Shown in pieces: positions 41,086 through 49,326 of a stretch of DNA of 64,000 nt; position 1 is the first letter of the stretch, and each line of letters opens with the position of its first letter. Where the stretch lies: the NCBI GenBank assembly GCA_000720845.1, contig JODU01000015.1, positions 248,001 through 312,000 of the forward strand, in the 5' to 3' direction. The notes under the pieces are model-generated. The model was given only the letters and a program-made list of their open reading frames with translations, did no database searches and was not told the DNA's origin. Source of the DNA: Kitasatospora aureofaciens (lineage in GTDB: Bacteria; Actinomycetota; Actinomycetes; Streptomycetales; Streptomycetaceae). A program made the position numbers and the translations under genes.

Positions 41086-41674
41086 GCGCGAGACGACGAC
41101 CCGCGAGCGCGCCACGTCGGGAGCCACCGCGTCCTCCCGGACCCGGGCCCGCCTCGACCAGCCGCGTCCGCCGCGCCGCAGGCTGCTGCCCGAATGGGAC
41201 CCGGAGTCCTTCGGCCGGCTGTCGGAGCGCGTCGCGCGCTTTCTGGGCACCGGGCGGTTCATCGTCTGGATGACGGTCGTCATCATCCTGTGGGTGGTGT
41301 GGAACGTGTCGGCACCGAGCGGGCTGCGCTTCGACGAGTACCCGTTCATCTTCCTGACGCTGATGCTGTCGCTCCAGGCCTCCTACGCCGCCCCCCTGAT
41401 CCTGCTCGCGCAGAACCGGCAGGACGACCGGGACCGGGTCAACCTGGAGCAGGACCGCAAGCAGAACGAGCGGTCGATCGCCGACACCGAGTACCTGACC
41501 CGCGAGATCGCCGCCCTGCGTATCGGGCTCGGCGAGGTGGCGACGCGGGACTGGATCCGCTCCGAACTCCATGACCTCGTCAAGGACCTGGAGGAGCGGC
41601 AGAACGGCCACCACCCCGACCGCGGGGCATTCCCGGCGGACCGGTCCGCGGGACGTGACGTACGCGACCGCTGA
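41075..41674 (+). CDS. DUF1003 membrane protein
   Basis: A 199-residue protein with a basic N-terminus, then two membrane helices (FIVWMTVVIILWVVWNVSAP, about 75-93; YPFIFLTLMLSLQASYAAPLILL, about 104-126) and the DUF1003 hallmark AQNRQDDRDRVNLEQDRKQNERS that begins a charged helical tail. The ATG at 41075 overlaps the end of the CBS gene by 11 bp and has GGGAGAGG upstream, so translation is coupled. The pairing of a CBS/MgtE-N protein with DUF1003 suggests a joint sensor or channel-like unit. Confidence 0.85.
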   Translation: MVPERETTTRERATSGATASSRTRARLDQPRPPRRRLLPEWDPESFGRLSERVARFLGTGRFIVWMTVVIILWVVWNVSAPSGLRFDEYPFIFLTLMLSLQASYAAPLILLAQNRQDDRDRVNLEQDRKQNERSIADTEYLTREIAALRIGLGEVATRDWIRSELHDLVKDLEERQNGHHPDRGAFPADRSAGRDVRDR

Positions 41675-41694
41675 CGGGGCTTTCCGTGCCCCGT
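41674..41694. terminator. Weak terminator-like hairpin before mrp
   Basis: ACGGGGC and GCCCCGT form a 7-bp stem around a seven-base loop, overlapping the DUF1003 stop. It may partly separate this gene from mrp. Confidence 0.4.
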
Positions 41695-41718
41695 GGGCGG
41701 CGCCGTACCATCGACCCT

Positions 41719-42852
41719 ATGGCTACGGAAGACGCGGTGCGCGAAGCACTGGCGACGGTGAACGACCCCGAGATCAACCGGCCCATCACCGAGCTGGGGA
41801 TGGTCAAGTCGGTGGAGATCGGCGCGGACGGAGCGGTCGCGGTCGCCGTGTACCTGACGGTCTCCGGCTGCCCCATGCGGGACACCATCACGCAGCGGGT
41901 GACGGACGCGGTGTCGCGGGTCGAGGGTGTCACGCGCGTCGACGTCGAGCTGGACGTGATGAGCGACGAGCAGCGCAAGGAGCTGGCCACCGCCCTGCGC
42001 GGCGGCCAGACCGAGCGCGAGGTGCCTTTCGCCAAGCCGGGCAGCCTGACCCGGGTGTACGCGGTGGCGTCCGGCAAGGGCGGCGTCGGCAAGTCCTCGG
42101 TGACGGTGAACCTGGCGGCCTCGATGGCGGCCGACGGTCTGAAGGTCGGTGTCGTCGACGCCGACATCTACGGCCACTCCGTGCCGCGCATGCTGGGCGC
42201 CGACGGGCGTCCCACCCAGGTCGAGAACATGATCATGCCGCCTTCGGCCCACGGGGTGAAGGTCATCTCGATCGGCATGTTCACCCCGGGCAACGCCCCG
42301 GTCGTCTGGCGCGGCCCGATGCTGCACCGCGCGCTCCAGCAGTTCCTGGCGGACGTGTACTGGGGCGACCTGGACGTCCTGCTGCTCGACCTGCCGCCCG
42401 GCACCGGTGACATCGCGATCTCGGTGGCGCAGCTGGTGCCGAACGCCGAGATCCTGGTCGTGACGACCCCTCAGCAGGCCGCGGCCGAGGTGGCGGAGCG
42501 GGCCGGCGCCATCGCCGTGCAGACCCACCAGAAGATCGTCGGCGTGGTGGAGAACATGTCGGGACTGCCCTGCCCGCACTGCGGCGAGATGGTCGACGTC
42601 TTCGGCACCGGCGGCGGGCAGACGGTCGCCGACGGCCTGACCCGCACGACCGGCGCCTCGGTGCCGGTGCTCGGCGCCATTCCGATCGACGTGCGGCTGC
42701 GCGAGGGCGGCGACGAGGGCAAGCCCGTCGTCCTGTCCGACCCGGACTCCCCTGCGGGCGCGGCCCTGCGCTCGATCGCGGGCAAGCTCGGCGGTCGGCA
42801 GCGGGGCCTTTCGGGGCTGTCGCTGGGGATCACGCCGAAGAACAAGTTCTGA
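41719..42852 (+). CDS. mrp: Mrp/ApbC-type P-loop Fe-S carrier protein
   Basis: A 377-residue protein with an N-terminal MIP18/DUF59 domain (DPEINRPITELGMV and SGCPMRDTI, residues 16-57) and a deviant Walker A ATPase domain, SGKGGVGKSS (about 118-127), DADIYGHSVPRMLG and LLLDLPPGTGDIAI. The CPHC pair near residue 285 is the Fe-S-binding motif of Mrp/Nbp35 carriers. Likely role: carrying [4Fe-4S] clusters to apo-proteins with ATP turnover. ATG at 41719 is the first codon of the conserved domain; an upstream GTG at 41686 has no SD. The terminator at 42876-42903 follows. Confidence 0.92.
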   Translation: MATEDAVREALATVNDPEINRPITELGMVKSVEIGADGAVAVAVYLTVSGCPMRDTITQRVTDAVSRVEGVTRVDVELDVMSDEQRKELATALRGGQTEREVPFAKPGSLTRVYAVASGKGGVGKSSVTVNLAASMAADGLKVGVVDADIYGHSVPRMLGADGRPTQVENMIMPPSAHGVKVISIGMFTPGNAPVVWRGPMLHRALQQFLADVYWGDLDVLLLDLPPGTGDIAISVAQLVPNAEILVVTTPQQAAAEVAERAGAIAVQTHQKIVGVVENMSGLPCPHCGEMVDVFGTGGGQTVADGLTRTTGASVPVLGAIPIDVRLREGGDEGKPVVLSDPDSPAGAALRSIAGKLGGRQRGLSGLSLGITPKNKF

Positions 42853-42875
42853 CGTCCCGTTTCCGTACGGGAATG

Positions 42876-42903
42876 GGGGCGCCGTCCACGGGGACGGCGC
42901 CCC
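42876..42903. terminator. Convergent terminator after mrp
   Basis: GGGGCGCCGTCC and its exact complement around an ACGG loop (12-bp stem), 23 bp after the mrp stop and 24 bp from the end of the minus-strand gene. Confidence 0.8.
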
Positions 42904-42927
42904 TCCTCCGGTACGCGGGACCGCCGG

Positions 42928-43599
42928 CTAGGCGTACGCGGCGACGTCCTTGACCACGGCGAAGGCCAGCCCGTACGCGCTCATGCCCCGCCCGTAGGCG
43001 CCGAGGTGCACGCCCTGCTCGGTCGAACCGGCCAGCACCCAGCCGAACTCGGACTCCCGGTAGTGGAAGGGCGTCGGCACGCCGTCCACCGGGAGGGAGA
43101 GCGTCGTCCAGTCCTCGCCGTCGAGGTCGTCCGCCAGGACCCACGCGGTCTCCGTCTGCTGCTCCAGCCAGTCGTCGCGCAGCGAGTGGTCCATCTGGCC
43201 GGGCCAGGTGAAGGACAGCAGGCCCACTCCGGCGAGCCAGGCCGCCGAGGACACCGAGGTGGCCTCCAGCAGGCCGGTGCCGTCGGCGCTGCGCCGGTCG
43301 GGGTTGGCCGCGACGGTCACGACGACCGCGAACTTCTCCTTGGCGTCCTGCTCGTCGCCCGCCACGTGCTCGTTGCGCACCGACGGTTCGTCGCCGTGCC
43401 CGATCGAACCGTGCTCCACGGCCCCGTCGGCCGCCGTACCGATCTGCATCAGCCAGCGCCGTCCCGTGAAGGCCTCGTCGAGGCCGTACCACGGGAAGGG
43501 CGCACGCAGGTAGCCGTCGACCGTCTGCCGGCCGGAGGGGGACTGTGGTCCGCCCTCCGCGGCCGGCGCCTGCGCGACTGCCCGACTCGTCGTCTCCAT
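42928..43599 (-). CDS. Hypothetical protein of the sigE-tatB neighbourhood
   Basis: A 223-residue hydrophilic protein without signal peptide or membrane segment. Distinctive stretches are GYLRAPFPWYGLDEAFTGRRWLMQIG and FAVVVTVAANPDRRSADGTGLLEAT, and a Gly-rich C-terminus. It is transcribed in the same direction as sigE-rseA-htrA-tatB, 227 bp after tatB, with AGGAGG about 10 bases upstream of ATG 43597-43599. No family is recognised. It may be read through from tatB or have its own promoter. Confidence 0.65.
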   Translation of the reverse strand: METTSRAVAQAPAAEGGPQSPSGRQTVDGYLRAPFPWYGLDEAFTGRRWLMQIGTAADGAVEHGSIGHGDEPSVRNEHVAGDEQDAKEKFAVVVTVAANPDRRSADGTGLLEATSVSSAAWLAGVGLLSFTWPGQMDHSLRDDWLEQQTETAWVLADDLDGEDWTTLSLPVDGVPTPFHYRESEFGWVLAGSTEQGVHLGAYGRGMSAYGLAFAVVKDVAAYA

Positions 43600-43826
43600 G
43601 TGCCCGGACGCCTCCTAGCTCTCGTCGGACCGGAACGGCCCGCCCCCCTTCGGGCGCACTCGTCCGCTCCGCACAACAACTCGGGCAGCATAGCCACCCC
43701 GTCGGCGGCAGCCGGGAAATCGCCCGGCGCGTGGGCCGCGCGGGCGTCGCCTCGGGGGCCCGTGCGCCCCGTCCGGAGTATGAGACACGTCACGTTCGCG
43801 GCGAGCGGGCCGGACGCAGGGGAGGG

Positions 43827-44288
43827 TCAGGTGGCGTCCATGTCGAAGGGCGGACGGTCGTCGGCGGGCTTGTCGGACTTCCCGGACCGCTCCGGCTTCT
43901 TCGACATGTCGACACGACCGCCGCCGGAGCCGGAGGACGACGGCCCGGAGGACGAGGGCTCCGTGTCACGGCCGTGGACCGCGTCGGTGACCTCGGCCAT
44001 CTCCTTCTTCAGGTCGAAGCCGTTGCGGATCTCCTTGAGCCCCAGCTCGTCGTTGTCCAGCTGCTTGCGCAGGAACGTCTTGGGGTTGAGGTCCTCGAAC
44101 TCGAAGTCCTTGAACTCGGGGCCCAGCTCCTGGCGGATGTCCTGCTTGGCGCTGTCCGAGAACTCCCGGATCTTCCGGATGGTGCGCGTCACGTCCTGGA
44201 TGACCTTGGGGAGCTTGTCCGGCCCGAAGACGAGCACGGCGAGGACGACGAGCGTCACCAGCTCTAGTGCGCCTATGTCATTGAACAC
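43827..44288 (-). CDS. tatB: TatB, twin-arginine translocase subunit
   Basis: A 153-residue Sec-independent translocase subunit. The N-terminal membrane helix with the diagnostic FGPDKLP hinge (IGALELVTLVVLAVLVFGPDKLP, residues 5-27) is followed by an amphipathic helix and a long acidic, Ser/Gly-rich tail. It forms the signal-peptide receptor with TatC for export of folded, RR-signal proteins, which are numerous in Streptomyces. No tatA or tatC lies here; Streptomyces keep those elsewhere. Located after sigE-rseA-htrA, exactly as in mycobacteria (sigE-rseA-htrA-tatB), so envelope stress control of Tat is likely. Confidence 0.93.
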   Translation of the reverse strand: MFNDIGALELVTLVVLAVLVFGPDKLPKVIQDVTRTIRKIREFSDSAKQDIRQELGPEFKDFEFEDLNPKTFLRKQLDNDELGLKEIRNGFDLKKEMAEVTDAVHGRDTEPSSSGPSSSGSGGGRVDMSKKPERSGKSDKPADDRPPFDMDAT

Positions 44289-44435
44289 CTGAAGCTCCTT
44301 GGGATGTCCGGGCCGCCACCACGGTACCCGCCGATCCCGTCCGACCGGTACCGTCCCGTGAGCCCCGAGTGGGTGTACGTGAGCGCTTTCCGAATTGTTT
44401 GCCTTCCTGGCGCCTTGTGGGGACCTGTACGGCGG

Positions 44436-46319
44436 TCAGTCGCCGCCGGAGGAGCCGAGCACCAGTGAGACCTCGGTCTCCTTGCCGCCGCGTTCCAGGG
44501 TCAGCTTCAGGCGGTCGCCGGGGCGGTGGGCACGGGTCTTGACGATGAGTTCCTCACCGGAGTGCACACGCTGCCCGTCGACCGCGGTGATCACGTCCCC
44601 CGGCTTGATGCCGGCCTTCGCGCCGGGCCCGCCGGTGGTGACCGCTGGTCCGCCGTCACCGTCCTTGGCGCTCACCCGGGCGCCGTCGCCCGTGTAGTTC
44701 ATGTCGAGGGTGATGCCGATGACCGGGTGGGTGGCCTTGCCGGTGTTGATCAGTTCCTCGGCGACGCGCTTGCCCTGGTTGATGGGGATGGCGAAGCCGA
44801 GCCCTATGGAACCGGCCTGGCCGCCGTCCGACTCGGCGCTGCCGCTGTCGGCGGAGCGGATGGCGGAGTTGATGCCGATGGCCCGGCCCCGCGCGTCCAG
44901 GAGGGGGCCGCCGGAGTTGCCGGGGTTGATGGGCGCGTCGGTCTGCAGGGCGTCGACGTAGGACACGTCGCTGCCGTCGCCCTCCTCGCCGCCCGCGGTG
45001 ATGGGTCGTTCCCTGGCGCTGATGATGCCGGAGGTGACCGTGCCGGCCAGGTCGAAGGGGGCGCCGATGGCGACGACGGGGTCGCCGACGCGCACGTTGT
45101 CGGAGTTGCCGAGGGGCATGGGGGTGAGGCCGCTGACGCCCTTGATCCGCACCACGGCGAGGTCGTACCCGCTGTCCCGGCCGACGACGGTGGCCTCGGC
45201 GGTGTCGCCGCTGTTGAAGGTCACGGTGATCTCGCCGCCGGAGCCCGCGGGCTCCACGACGTGGTTGTTGGTCAGGATGTGACCGCGGTCGTCGAGCACG
45301 AACCCGGTGCCGGTGCCGGCCGCCTCGCTGCCGCTCACGTGCAGGGTCACCACGCTGGGCAGGGCACGCGCGGCGATGCCCGCGACGCTGTCCGGGTCCC
45401 GGTCGGCCGCCTCGGGTCCGGCCTGGGGCAGCTCGACCGTGCCCACGCCGCCGTTCCGCTCCAGGTGGGCGCCCACGGCGCCGCCGATGCCGCCGGAGAC
45501 CAGGGCGATGAGCAGCGCCCCGCCGACGAGTGCCTTCGCGGTGGTCCCGCGTCGCCGCTTCGGCTCACGTCCGGCCGCGTGGTGCTGCTGGGCGGAGGCG
45601 GCCCAGGGGTCGTAACGGCCCCACGGGTCGGCGGCGGGTTCGGCACCGGGCGCCGGCCCGGGCCAGGGGTCGGGGGGCGGGGCGGCGGCGTGGGACGCCG
45701 CGTCGTACGCCGGGGCGGCCGCCGCCGGGTGCTGCCCCTGCCCCTGCCCCGCCTGCGGCACCGGAGGCGGGGCATCCGCGAACGCCGGGTCGGGCACCGC
45801 ACCCGCGGGCCGAGACACCGACGACGCGCCGTCGGGCGGCACCGGGGCGGGCGGGCCCGCCGGGGCGTGTGCGGCGGGCGTCTGCGGAGGCGCCGCCGTG
45901 ACCGTGCCGTGCGCGGGGGTGGTCGCCGGGTGCTGGACCGGCGGAGCGGGCGCCCAGGGGCCCGGCTCGCCGTACGGCGGGGTGCTGTACGGGTCGGGCT
46001 CGTGCAGCGGCTTGGGACGCTCGGCGGCGGGCGTGCCGTCGGCGGCCGGGGCGGAGCCGGCCCCCGCGTGCGGCAGCGGCCTCACGTCCGTCGGTTCGTC
46101 CCGCTCGGGGCGGGGGAGGTCCAGCTCGTAGTCGCCCTGGCCGGTCGTGCGGGGCGTCGCCGGGCGTTCCAGCTCGAAGTCGCCCCCGTCGGTGGCCGTG
46201 CCCGTAGCCGTGGTGGAGGCCGGGCGGGGGCGTTCCAGTTCGAAGTCGCCGTCGGGCGCGTCCTCGGACGAGCGGGGACGACTCCACCACTTCGCCTTCG
46301 TGGGCTTCCCCTCGTTCAT
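44436..46319 (-). CDS. HtrA-like membrane serine protease with PDZ domain
   Basis: A 627-residue DegP/HtrA protease. Residues 1-260 are cytoplasmic and Pro-rich, and carry three short repeats of a motif GDFELERP or GDYELDLP near residues 23-66. A membrane helix (KALVGGALLIALVSGGIGGAVG, about 262-285) is followed by an extracytoplasmic trypsin-like domain with His in ILTNNHVVE (about 355), Asp in SGYDLAVVRIK (about 385) and Ser in NPGNSGGPLLD (about 468), then a PDZ domain. It should degrade misfolded envelope proteins. ATG 46317-46319 has GGGGGAG upstream. It is the third gene of the sigma factor operon. Confidence 0.92.
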   Translation of the reverse strand: MNEGKPTKAKWWSRPRSSEDAPDGDFELERPRPASTTATGTATDGGDFELERPATPRTTGQGDYELDLPRPERDEPTDVRPLPHAGAGSAPAADGTPAAERPKPLHEPDPYSTPPYGEPGPWAPAPPVQHPATTPAHGTVTAAPPQTPAAHAPAGPPAPVPPDGASSVSRPAGAVPDPAFADAPPPVPQAGQGQGQHPAAAAPAYDAASHAAAPPPDPWPGPAPGAEPAADPWGRYDPWAASAQQHHAAGREPKRRRGTTAKALVGGALLIALVSGGIGGAVGAHLERNGGVGTVELPQAGPEAADRDPDSVAGIAARALPSVVTLHVSGSEAAGTGTGFVLDDRGHILTNNHVVEPAGSGGEITVTFNSGDTAEATVVGRDSGYDLAVVRIKGVSGLTPMPLGNSDNVRVGDPVVAIGAPFDLAGTVTSGIISARERPITAGGEEGDGSDVSYVDALQTDAPINPGNSGGPLLDARGRAIGINSAIRSADSGSAESDGGQAGSIGLGFAIPINQGKRVAEELINTGKATHPVIGITLDMNYTGDGARVSAKDGDGGPAVTTGGPGAKAGIKPGDVITAVDGQRVHSGEELIVKTRAHRPGDRLKLTLERGGKETEVSLVLGSSGGD

Positions 46320-46413
46320 GTTCTCCCCCGCAGCTGGCCGCAGATCGTCGGCTCCAAGGGCTCTGGCGCCACCCCGGATTCAATCAGGTTCCCGGAGCGG
46401 CGCGCAGACCCCG

Positions 46414-47409
46414 TCAGCGAACCGGAGGGTAGGGGGCGGCCGGGGAAGCCGCGGGGTAGGGGGAGGGGGAGGGAGCCGGGTCCGGGGCGGTGAGCAGGCC
46501 GGGCGGCCTGACCTCGGGGGCCGCCGGCCAGGCGCTCAGGGAGAGCGGCGGGACGGCTTCCAGCGGGCGTATCAGCGGGGACATGGCGGCGGCACCGGCC
46601 GTCACCGGAGTGGTCAGCGCCCGGACGGCCTGCTGCCGTGCGTCGCCACCGGCGGGGGCCGGCATCCCGGGCAGCAGCGGCGCGGAGGCCGTGGTGGGCG
46701 CGACGGGGGTGTCACCCAGCGCGCGCTGGCCCTGCCCGAGCAGTGGACCGCCCGTGCGGCGCCGCTGGCTCTCGGAGCCGGTGGCCGCGGCCGCGCCCGG
46801 GGTGCGCAGCGGCGTCACGTTGCTGCCGCTGCCCGAGCCGCGGGCCTCGGTGGTGGTGTCCGGTGTGCCGAGGGTGACACCGCCCAGCGCGATCGCGGCC
46901 AGCGACACCGCTCCGGCGGCGACGAAGGCGAACCGCAGACCGCGCGAGGCCGAACGGTCGGACTCCTGCCTGTGCAGGTCGTGGATCCGGAAGCCGCGCC
47001 CCGACGAGGAGGGCGGCAGCACCGAGGCGTGCGTCCGGGCGGGGACGTAGTCGAACTCGAACCGCTCGCCCCGCCGCGGGCCGAAGACGCCGGAGCCCGC
47101 GGACGTGCCGAAGCCTCCGGCCAGTCCGGCCGGCGGTGAGCCGCCACCGTCCGTTTCACCGCCGCCCGGGAGTCCCTGGAGGCGGGCCAGGAAGCTCTCG
47201 GACGGGGCCGGCGGGGCCGCGGCCGCGAACACGTTCTTCAACCGGCGCTGGGCGTCGACCTCCGCCCTGCACTTCGGGCAGGTCGCCACGTGCGCCAGCA
47301 CGCGCTCACGCGCGTCATGACCGAGCTCTCCGTCCACCAGGGCGGAGAGTCGGTCTCCCAGGTGCTGCTCTGCGAGGTGTCCCTCGGGCTCAGGCCGTGA
47401 CCCACTCAC
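46414..47409 (-). CDS. rseA: RseA-like ZAS anti-sigma factor
   Basis: A 331-residue membrane-anchored anti-sigma factor. The N-terminal ZAS motif is H40-VAT-C44-PK-C47, preceded by DRLSALVDGELGHDARE, which is the zinc-binding anti-sigma fold that holds an ECF sigma factor. A membrane helix (RFAFVAAGAVSLAAIALGGVTLG, about 160-180) leads to a Pro/Thr/Ala-rich exterior of about 140 residues. The start GTG at 47409 overlaps the sigma-factor stop (GTGA), so the two are translationally coupled for 1:1 supply. By analogy with mycobacterial RseA, cleavage or redox change would release the sigma factor. Confidence 0.9.
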   Translation of the reverse strand: MSGSRPEPEGHLAEQHLGDRLSALVDGELGHDARERVLAHVATCPKCRAEVDAQRRLKNVFAAAAPPAPSESFLARLQGLPGGGETDGGGSPPAGLAGGFGTSAGSGVFGPRRGERFEFDYVPARTHASVLPPSSSGRGFRIHDLHRQESDRSASRGLRFAFVAAGAVSLAAIALGGVTLGTPDTTTEARGSGSGSNVTPLRTPGAAAATGSESQRRRTGGPLLGQGQRALGDTPVAPTTASAPLLPGMPAPAGGDARQQAVRALTTPVTAGAAAMSPLIRPLEAVPPLSLSAWPAAPEVRPPGLLTAPDPAPSPSPYPAASPAAPYPPVR

Positions 47410-48191
47410 GCGCTCGTGCCCCCTCCTCCCAGTGCGGGAACGCCGGTCGCGAACGAACGGCGGTCGGCCCGCGCCTTCGGGGAACGGTGCGCGAGCGCCT
47501 TGCGCAGCTGCGAACGGCCGCGGTGGATGCGGGAGCGGACCGTGCCGAGCTTGACGCCGAGGGTCGCGGCGATCTCCTCGTACGACAGCCCCTCGATGTC
47601 GCACAGGACGACGGCGGCGCGGAACTCGGGCGCGAGGGTGTCCAGCGCCTGCTGGACGTCCGCGTCGAAGTGCGCGTCGTGGAAGAGCTGCTGCGGGGTG
47701 GGCTCCCTGCTGGGCAGGCGCTCGGCCGCGTCGTCGCCGAGCGCGTCGAACCGGATGCGCTGCTTGCGGCGGACCATGTCCAGGAAGAGATTGGTGGTGA
47801 TGCGGTGGAGCCAGCCCTCGAAGGTGCCCGGCGTGTAGGTCGACAGGGACCGGAAGACGCGGACGAAGACCTCCTGGGTGAGGTCTTCGGCGTCGTGCTG
47901 GTTGCCCGTGAGGCGGTAGGCGAGGCGGTAGACCCGGCCGCTGTGGGTGCTGACGATCTCCTCCCAGGTGGGCGGAGTCCACGCCTGCCCGTCCGCGTCG
48001 CTGGAGAAGGTCGCGGTCTGGGCGGGTCCCGCGGTGGGACCGGCGGCGTGGCTGTGGTCAGCAGCGGTGTCGTTCACGGATTTCGGCCTGCCTGCCGATC
48101 CGAGGAAGCGCCGCAGCACTCCGCCCCGATCCGCGTGTGCGGCCGCACCTCCCCTGTCGGCTCTGGTGGTGTCCAGTGGAGCCCCTACCAT
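47406..48191 (-). CDS. ECF sigma factor (mycobacterial SigE type)
   Basis: A 261-residue ECF sigma factor. After a 75-residue N-terminal extension, region 2 starts TWEEIVSTHSGRVYRLAYRLTGNQHDAEDLTQEVFVRVFRSL and contains the TFEGWLHRI region 2.3/2.4 signature; region 4 is LAPEFRAAVVLCDIEGLSYEEIAATLGVKLGTVRSRIHRGRSQL. It should bind core RNA polymerase and direct stress promoters. It is of the SigE type of mycobacteria, not the Streptomyces SigE that is linked to cseABC. ATG 48189-48191 (MVGAPLDTT) has GAGGTGG; longer upstream frames have no SD. The anti-sigma gene overlaps its stop. Confidence 0.9.
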   Translation of the reverse strand: MVGAPLDTTRADRGGAAAHADRGGVLRRFLGSAGRPKSVNDTAADHSHAAGPTAGPAQTATFSSDADGQAWTPPTWEEIVSTHSGRVYRLAYRLTGNQHDAEDLTQEVFVRVFRSLSTYTPGTFEGWLHRITTNLFLDMVRRKQRIRFDALGDDAAERLPSREPTPQQLFHDAHFDADVQQALDTLAPEFRAAVVLCDIEGLSYEEIAATLGVKLGTVRSRIHRGRSQLRKALAHRSPKARADRRSFATGVPALGGGGTSA

Positions 48192-48390
48192 AGCCACCTC
48201 GCCCGTTAGCTCCGGATAAGCGGTTTTACGAGAATTTGATCTGCGCCTGTACGGCTCGTCCCCGGGCCGCTCGGTCGTCCCCTCGGTTCCGCCTTCTTGC
48301 TTCCCCCTTTGAACGACTGGTCCCATCTGCGGGTTCCCGACGCCAACGGATACAGTCACGCCGAGGCAACGACGGGGACAGGAGAGGGTC

Positions 48391-49023
48391 ATTACCGGCA
48401 ACCGGCAGACGAGCTGGGCGTTCGCCGACGCCTATGTCGCCGAGGACGACGCGCTGCTCTGGGCACGCGACCGGGCCCGCGAGGCGGGTCTGCGCTCGGT
48501 GACCCCGGGCACCGGCTCCGCCCTGGGTTTGCTCGCCGCCGCCGTGGACGCCAAGGCGGTCGCGGAGATCGGCACCGGCTGCGGCGTCTCCGGGATACAT
48601 CTGCTGCAGGGCATGCGGCCGGACGGAGTACTGACGACGGTCGACCCGGAGCCGGAGCACCAGCAGTTCGCCCGCCAGGCCTTCCGGGCCGCGGGCTTCG
48701 CCAGCAACCGCGCCCGGTTCATTCCCGGGCGCGCCCTGGACGTGCTGCCCCGGCTCGCGGACGCGGGATACGACCTGGTCTTCTGCGACGGCGACCGGCT
48801 GGAGTACGTGGACTACCTCGCTGAATCGTTGCGTCTGCTGCGTCCCGGGGGTCTCGTCGCCTTCGAGGGCGTCTTCGGCGCCGGCCGCACGATCGACTCG
48901 GGACCGCAGCCCACCGAGGTGCTGCGGGTGCGGGAGCTGCTGCGCGCGGTGCGGGAGAGCCAGGAACTGGTGCCGTCACTGCTCCCGGTGGGCGACGGAC
49001 TGCTGTGCGCCGTGAAGCGCTGA
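48391..49023 (+). CDS. SAM-dependent O-methyltransferase, probable AUU start
   Basis: A 210-residue class I O-methyltransferase (family 3, as Rv1220c). Motif I is VAEIGTGCGVSGIHLLQGM, followed by VDPEPEH, ALDVLPRLADAGYDLVFCDGDRLEYVDYL and LLRPGGLVAFEGVF. The usual N-terminus (TGNRQTSWAFADAYVAEDDALLWARDR) is present, but between the upstream in-frame stop at 48310 and the GTG at 48499 there is no ATG, GTG or TTG. ATT at 48391 has the SD GGAGAGGG directly before it and is the best start; GTG 48499 would delete the first 36 residues. Divergent from the sigma-factor gene, as in mycobacteria. Substrate unknown. Confidence 0.82.
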   Translation: MTGNRQTSWAFADAYVAEDDALLWARDRAREAGLRSVTPGTGSALGLLAAAVDAKAVAEIGTGCGVSGIHLLQGMRPDGVLTTVDPEPEHQQFARQAFRAAGFASNRARFIPGRALDVLPRLADAGYDLVFCDGDRLEYVDYLAESLRLLRPGGLVAFEGVFGAGRTIDSGPQPTEVLRVRELLRAVRESQELVPSLLPVGDGLLCAVKR

Positions 49024-49098
49024 GCCGGAGCGGGCACCGGCAGCGCTCACCCGAATGCCGGAGAAAGGCACCGGACGCCGGAAAGGGCCGTCACACGA

Positions 49099-49136
49099 CA
49101 GTCGCCCCGGCACCGTGTGCGGTACCGGGGCGACTG
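49099..49136. terminator. Convergent terminator after the O-methyltransferase
   Basis: CAGTCGCCCCGG and its complement (12 bp), continued after one mismatched dinucleotide by CCG/CGG, around a short loop. It sits between the plus-strand stop (49023) and the minus-strand DUF3117 stop (49159). Confidence 0.75.
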
Positions 49137-49158
49137 AACGGGTATGGTCGCTCGCGCG

Positions 49159-49326
49159 TCAGCCGACGACCTTCTTGAGGGCGTCGCCGAGCGCGTCGGC
49201 CTCATCGGGGGTCAGCTCGACGACGAGCCGCCCGCCGCCTTCGAGCGGAACGCGCATGACGATGCCCCGCCCCTCCTTGGTCACCTCGAGCGGGCCATCA
49301 CCCGTCCGCGGCTTCATGGCCGCCAT
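49159..49326 (-). CDS. DUF3117 small protein
   Basis: A 55-residue protein of the DUF3117 family (MAAMKPRTGDGPLEVTKEGR...VVELTPDEADALGDALKKVVG), the counterpart of Rv1211. ATG at 49324-49326 has AGGAAGGGG upstream. The beta-strand VMRVPLEGGGRLVVELT and the DEADALGDALKKV helix look like a compact fold. Function unknown. In mycobacteria it is also next to tagA and the DivIVA-like gene; here those lie 1.2 kb away across the crotonase gene. Confidence 0.88.
   Translation of the reverse strand: MAAMKPRTGDGPLEVTKEGRGIVMRVPLEGGGRLVVELTPDEADALGDALKKVVG

Noticed and set aside
48499..49023. GTG 48499 as O-methyltransferase start
   Set aside because: It would remove the conserved N-terminal 36 residues and has no SD, whereas ATT 48391 has GGAGAGGG directly upstream.
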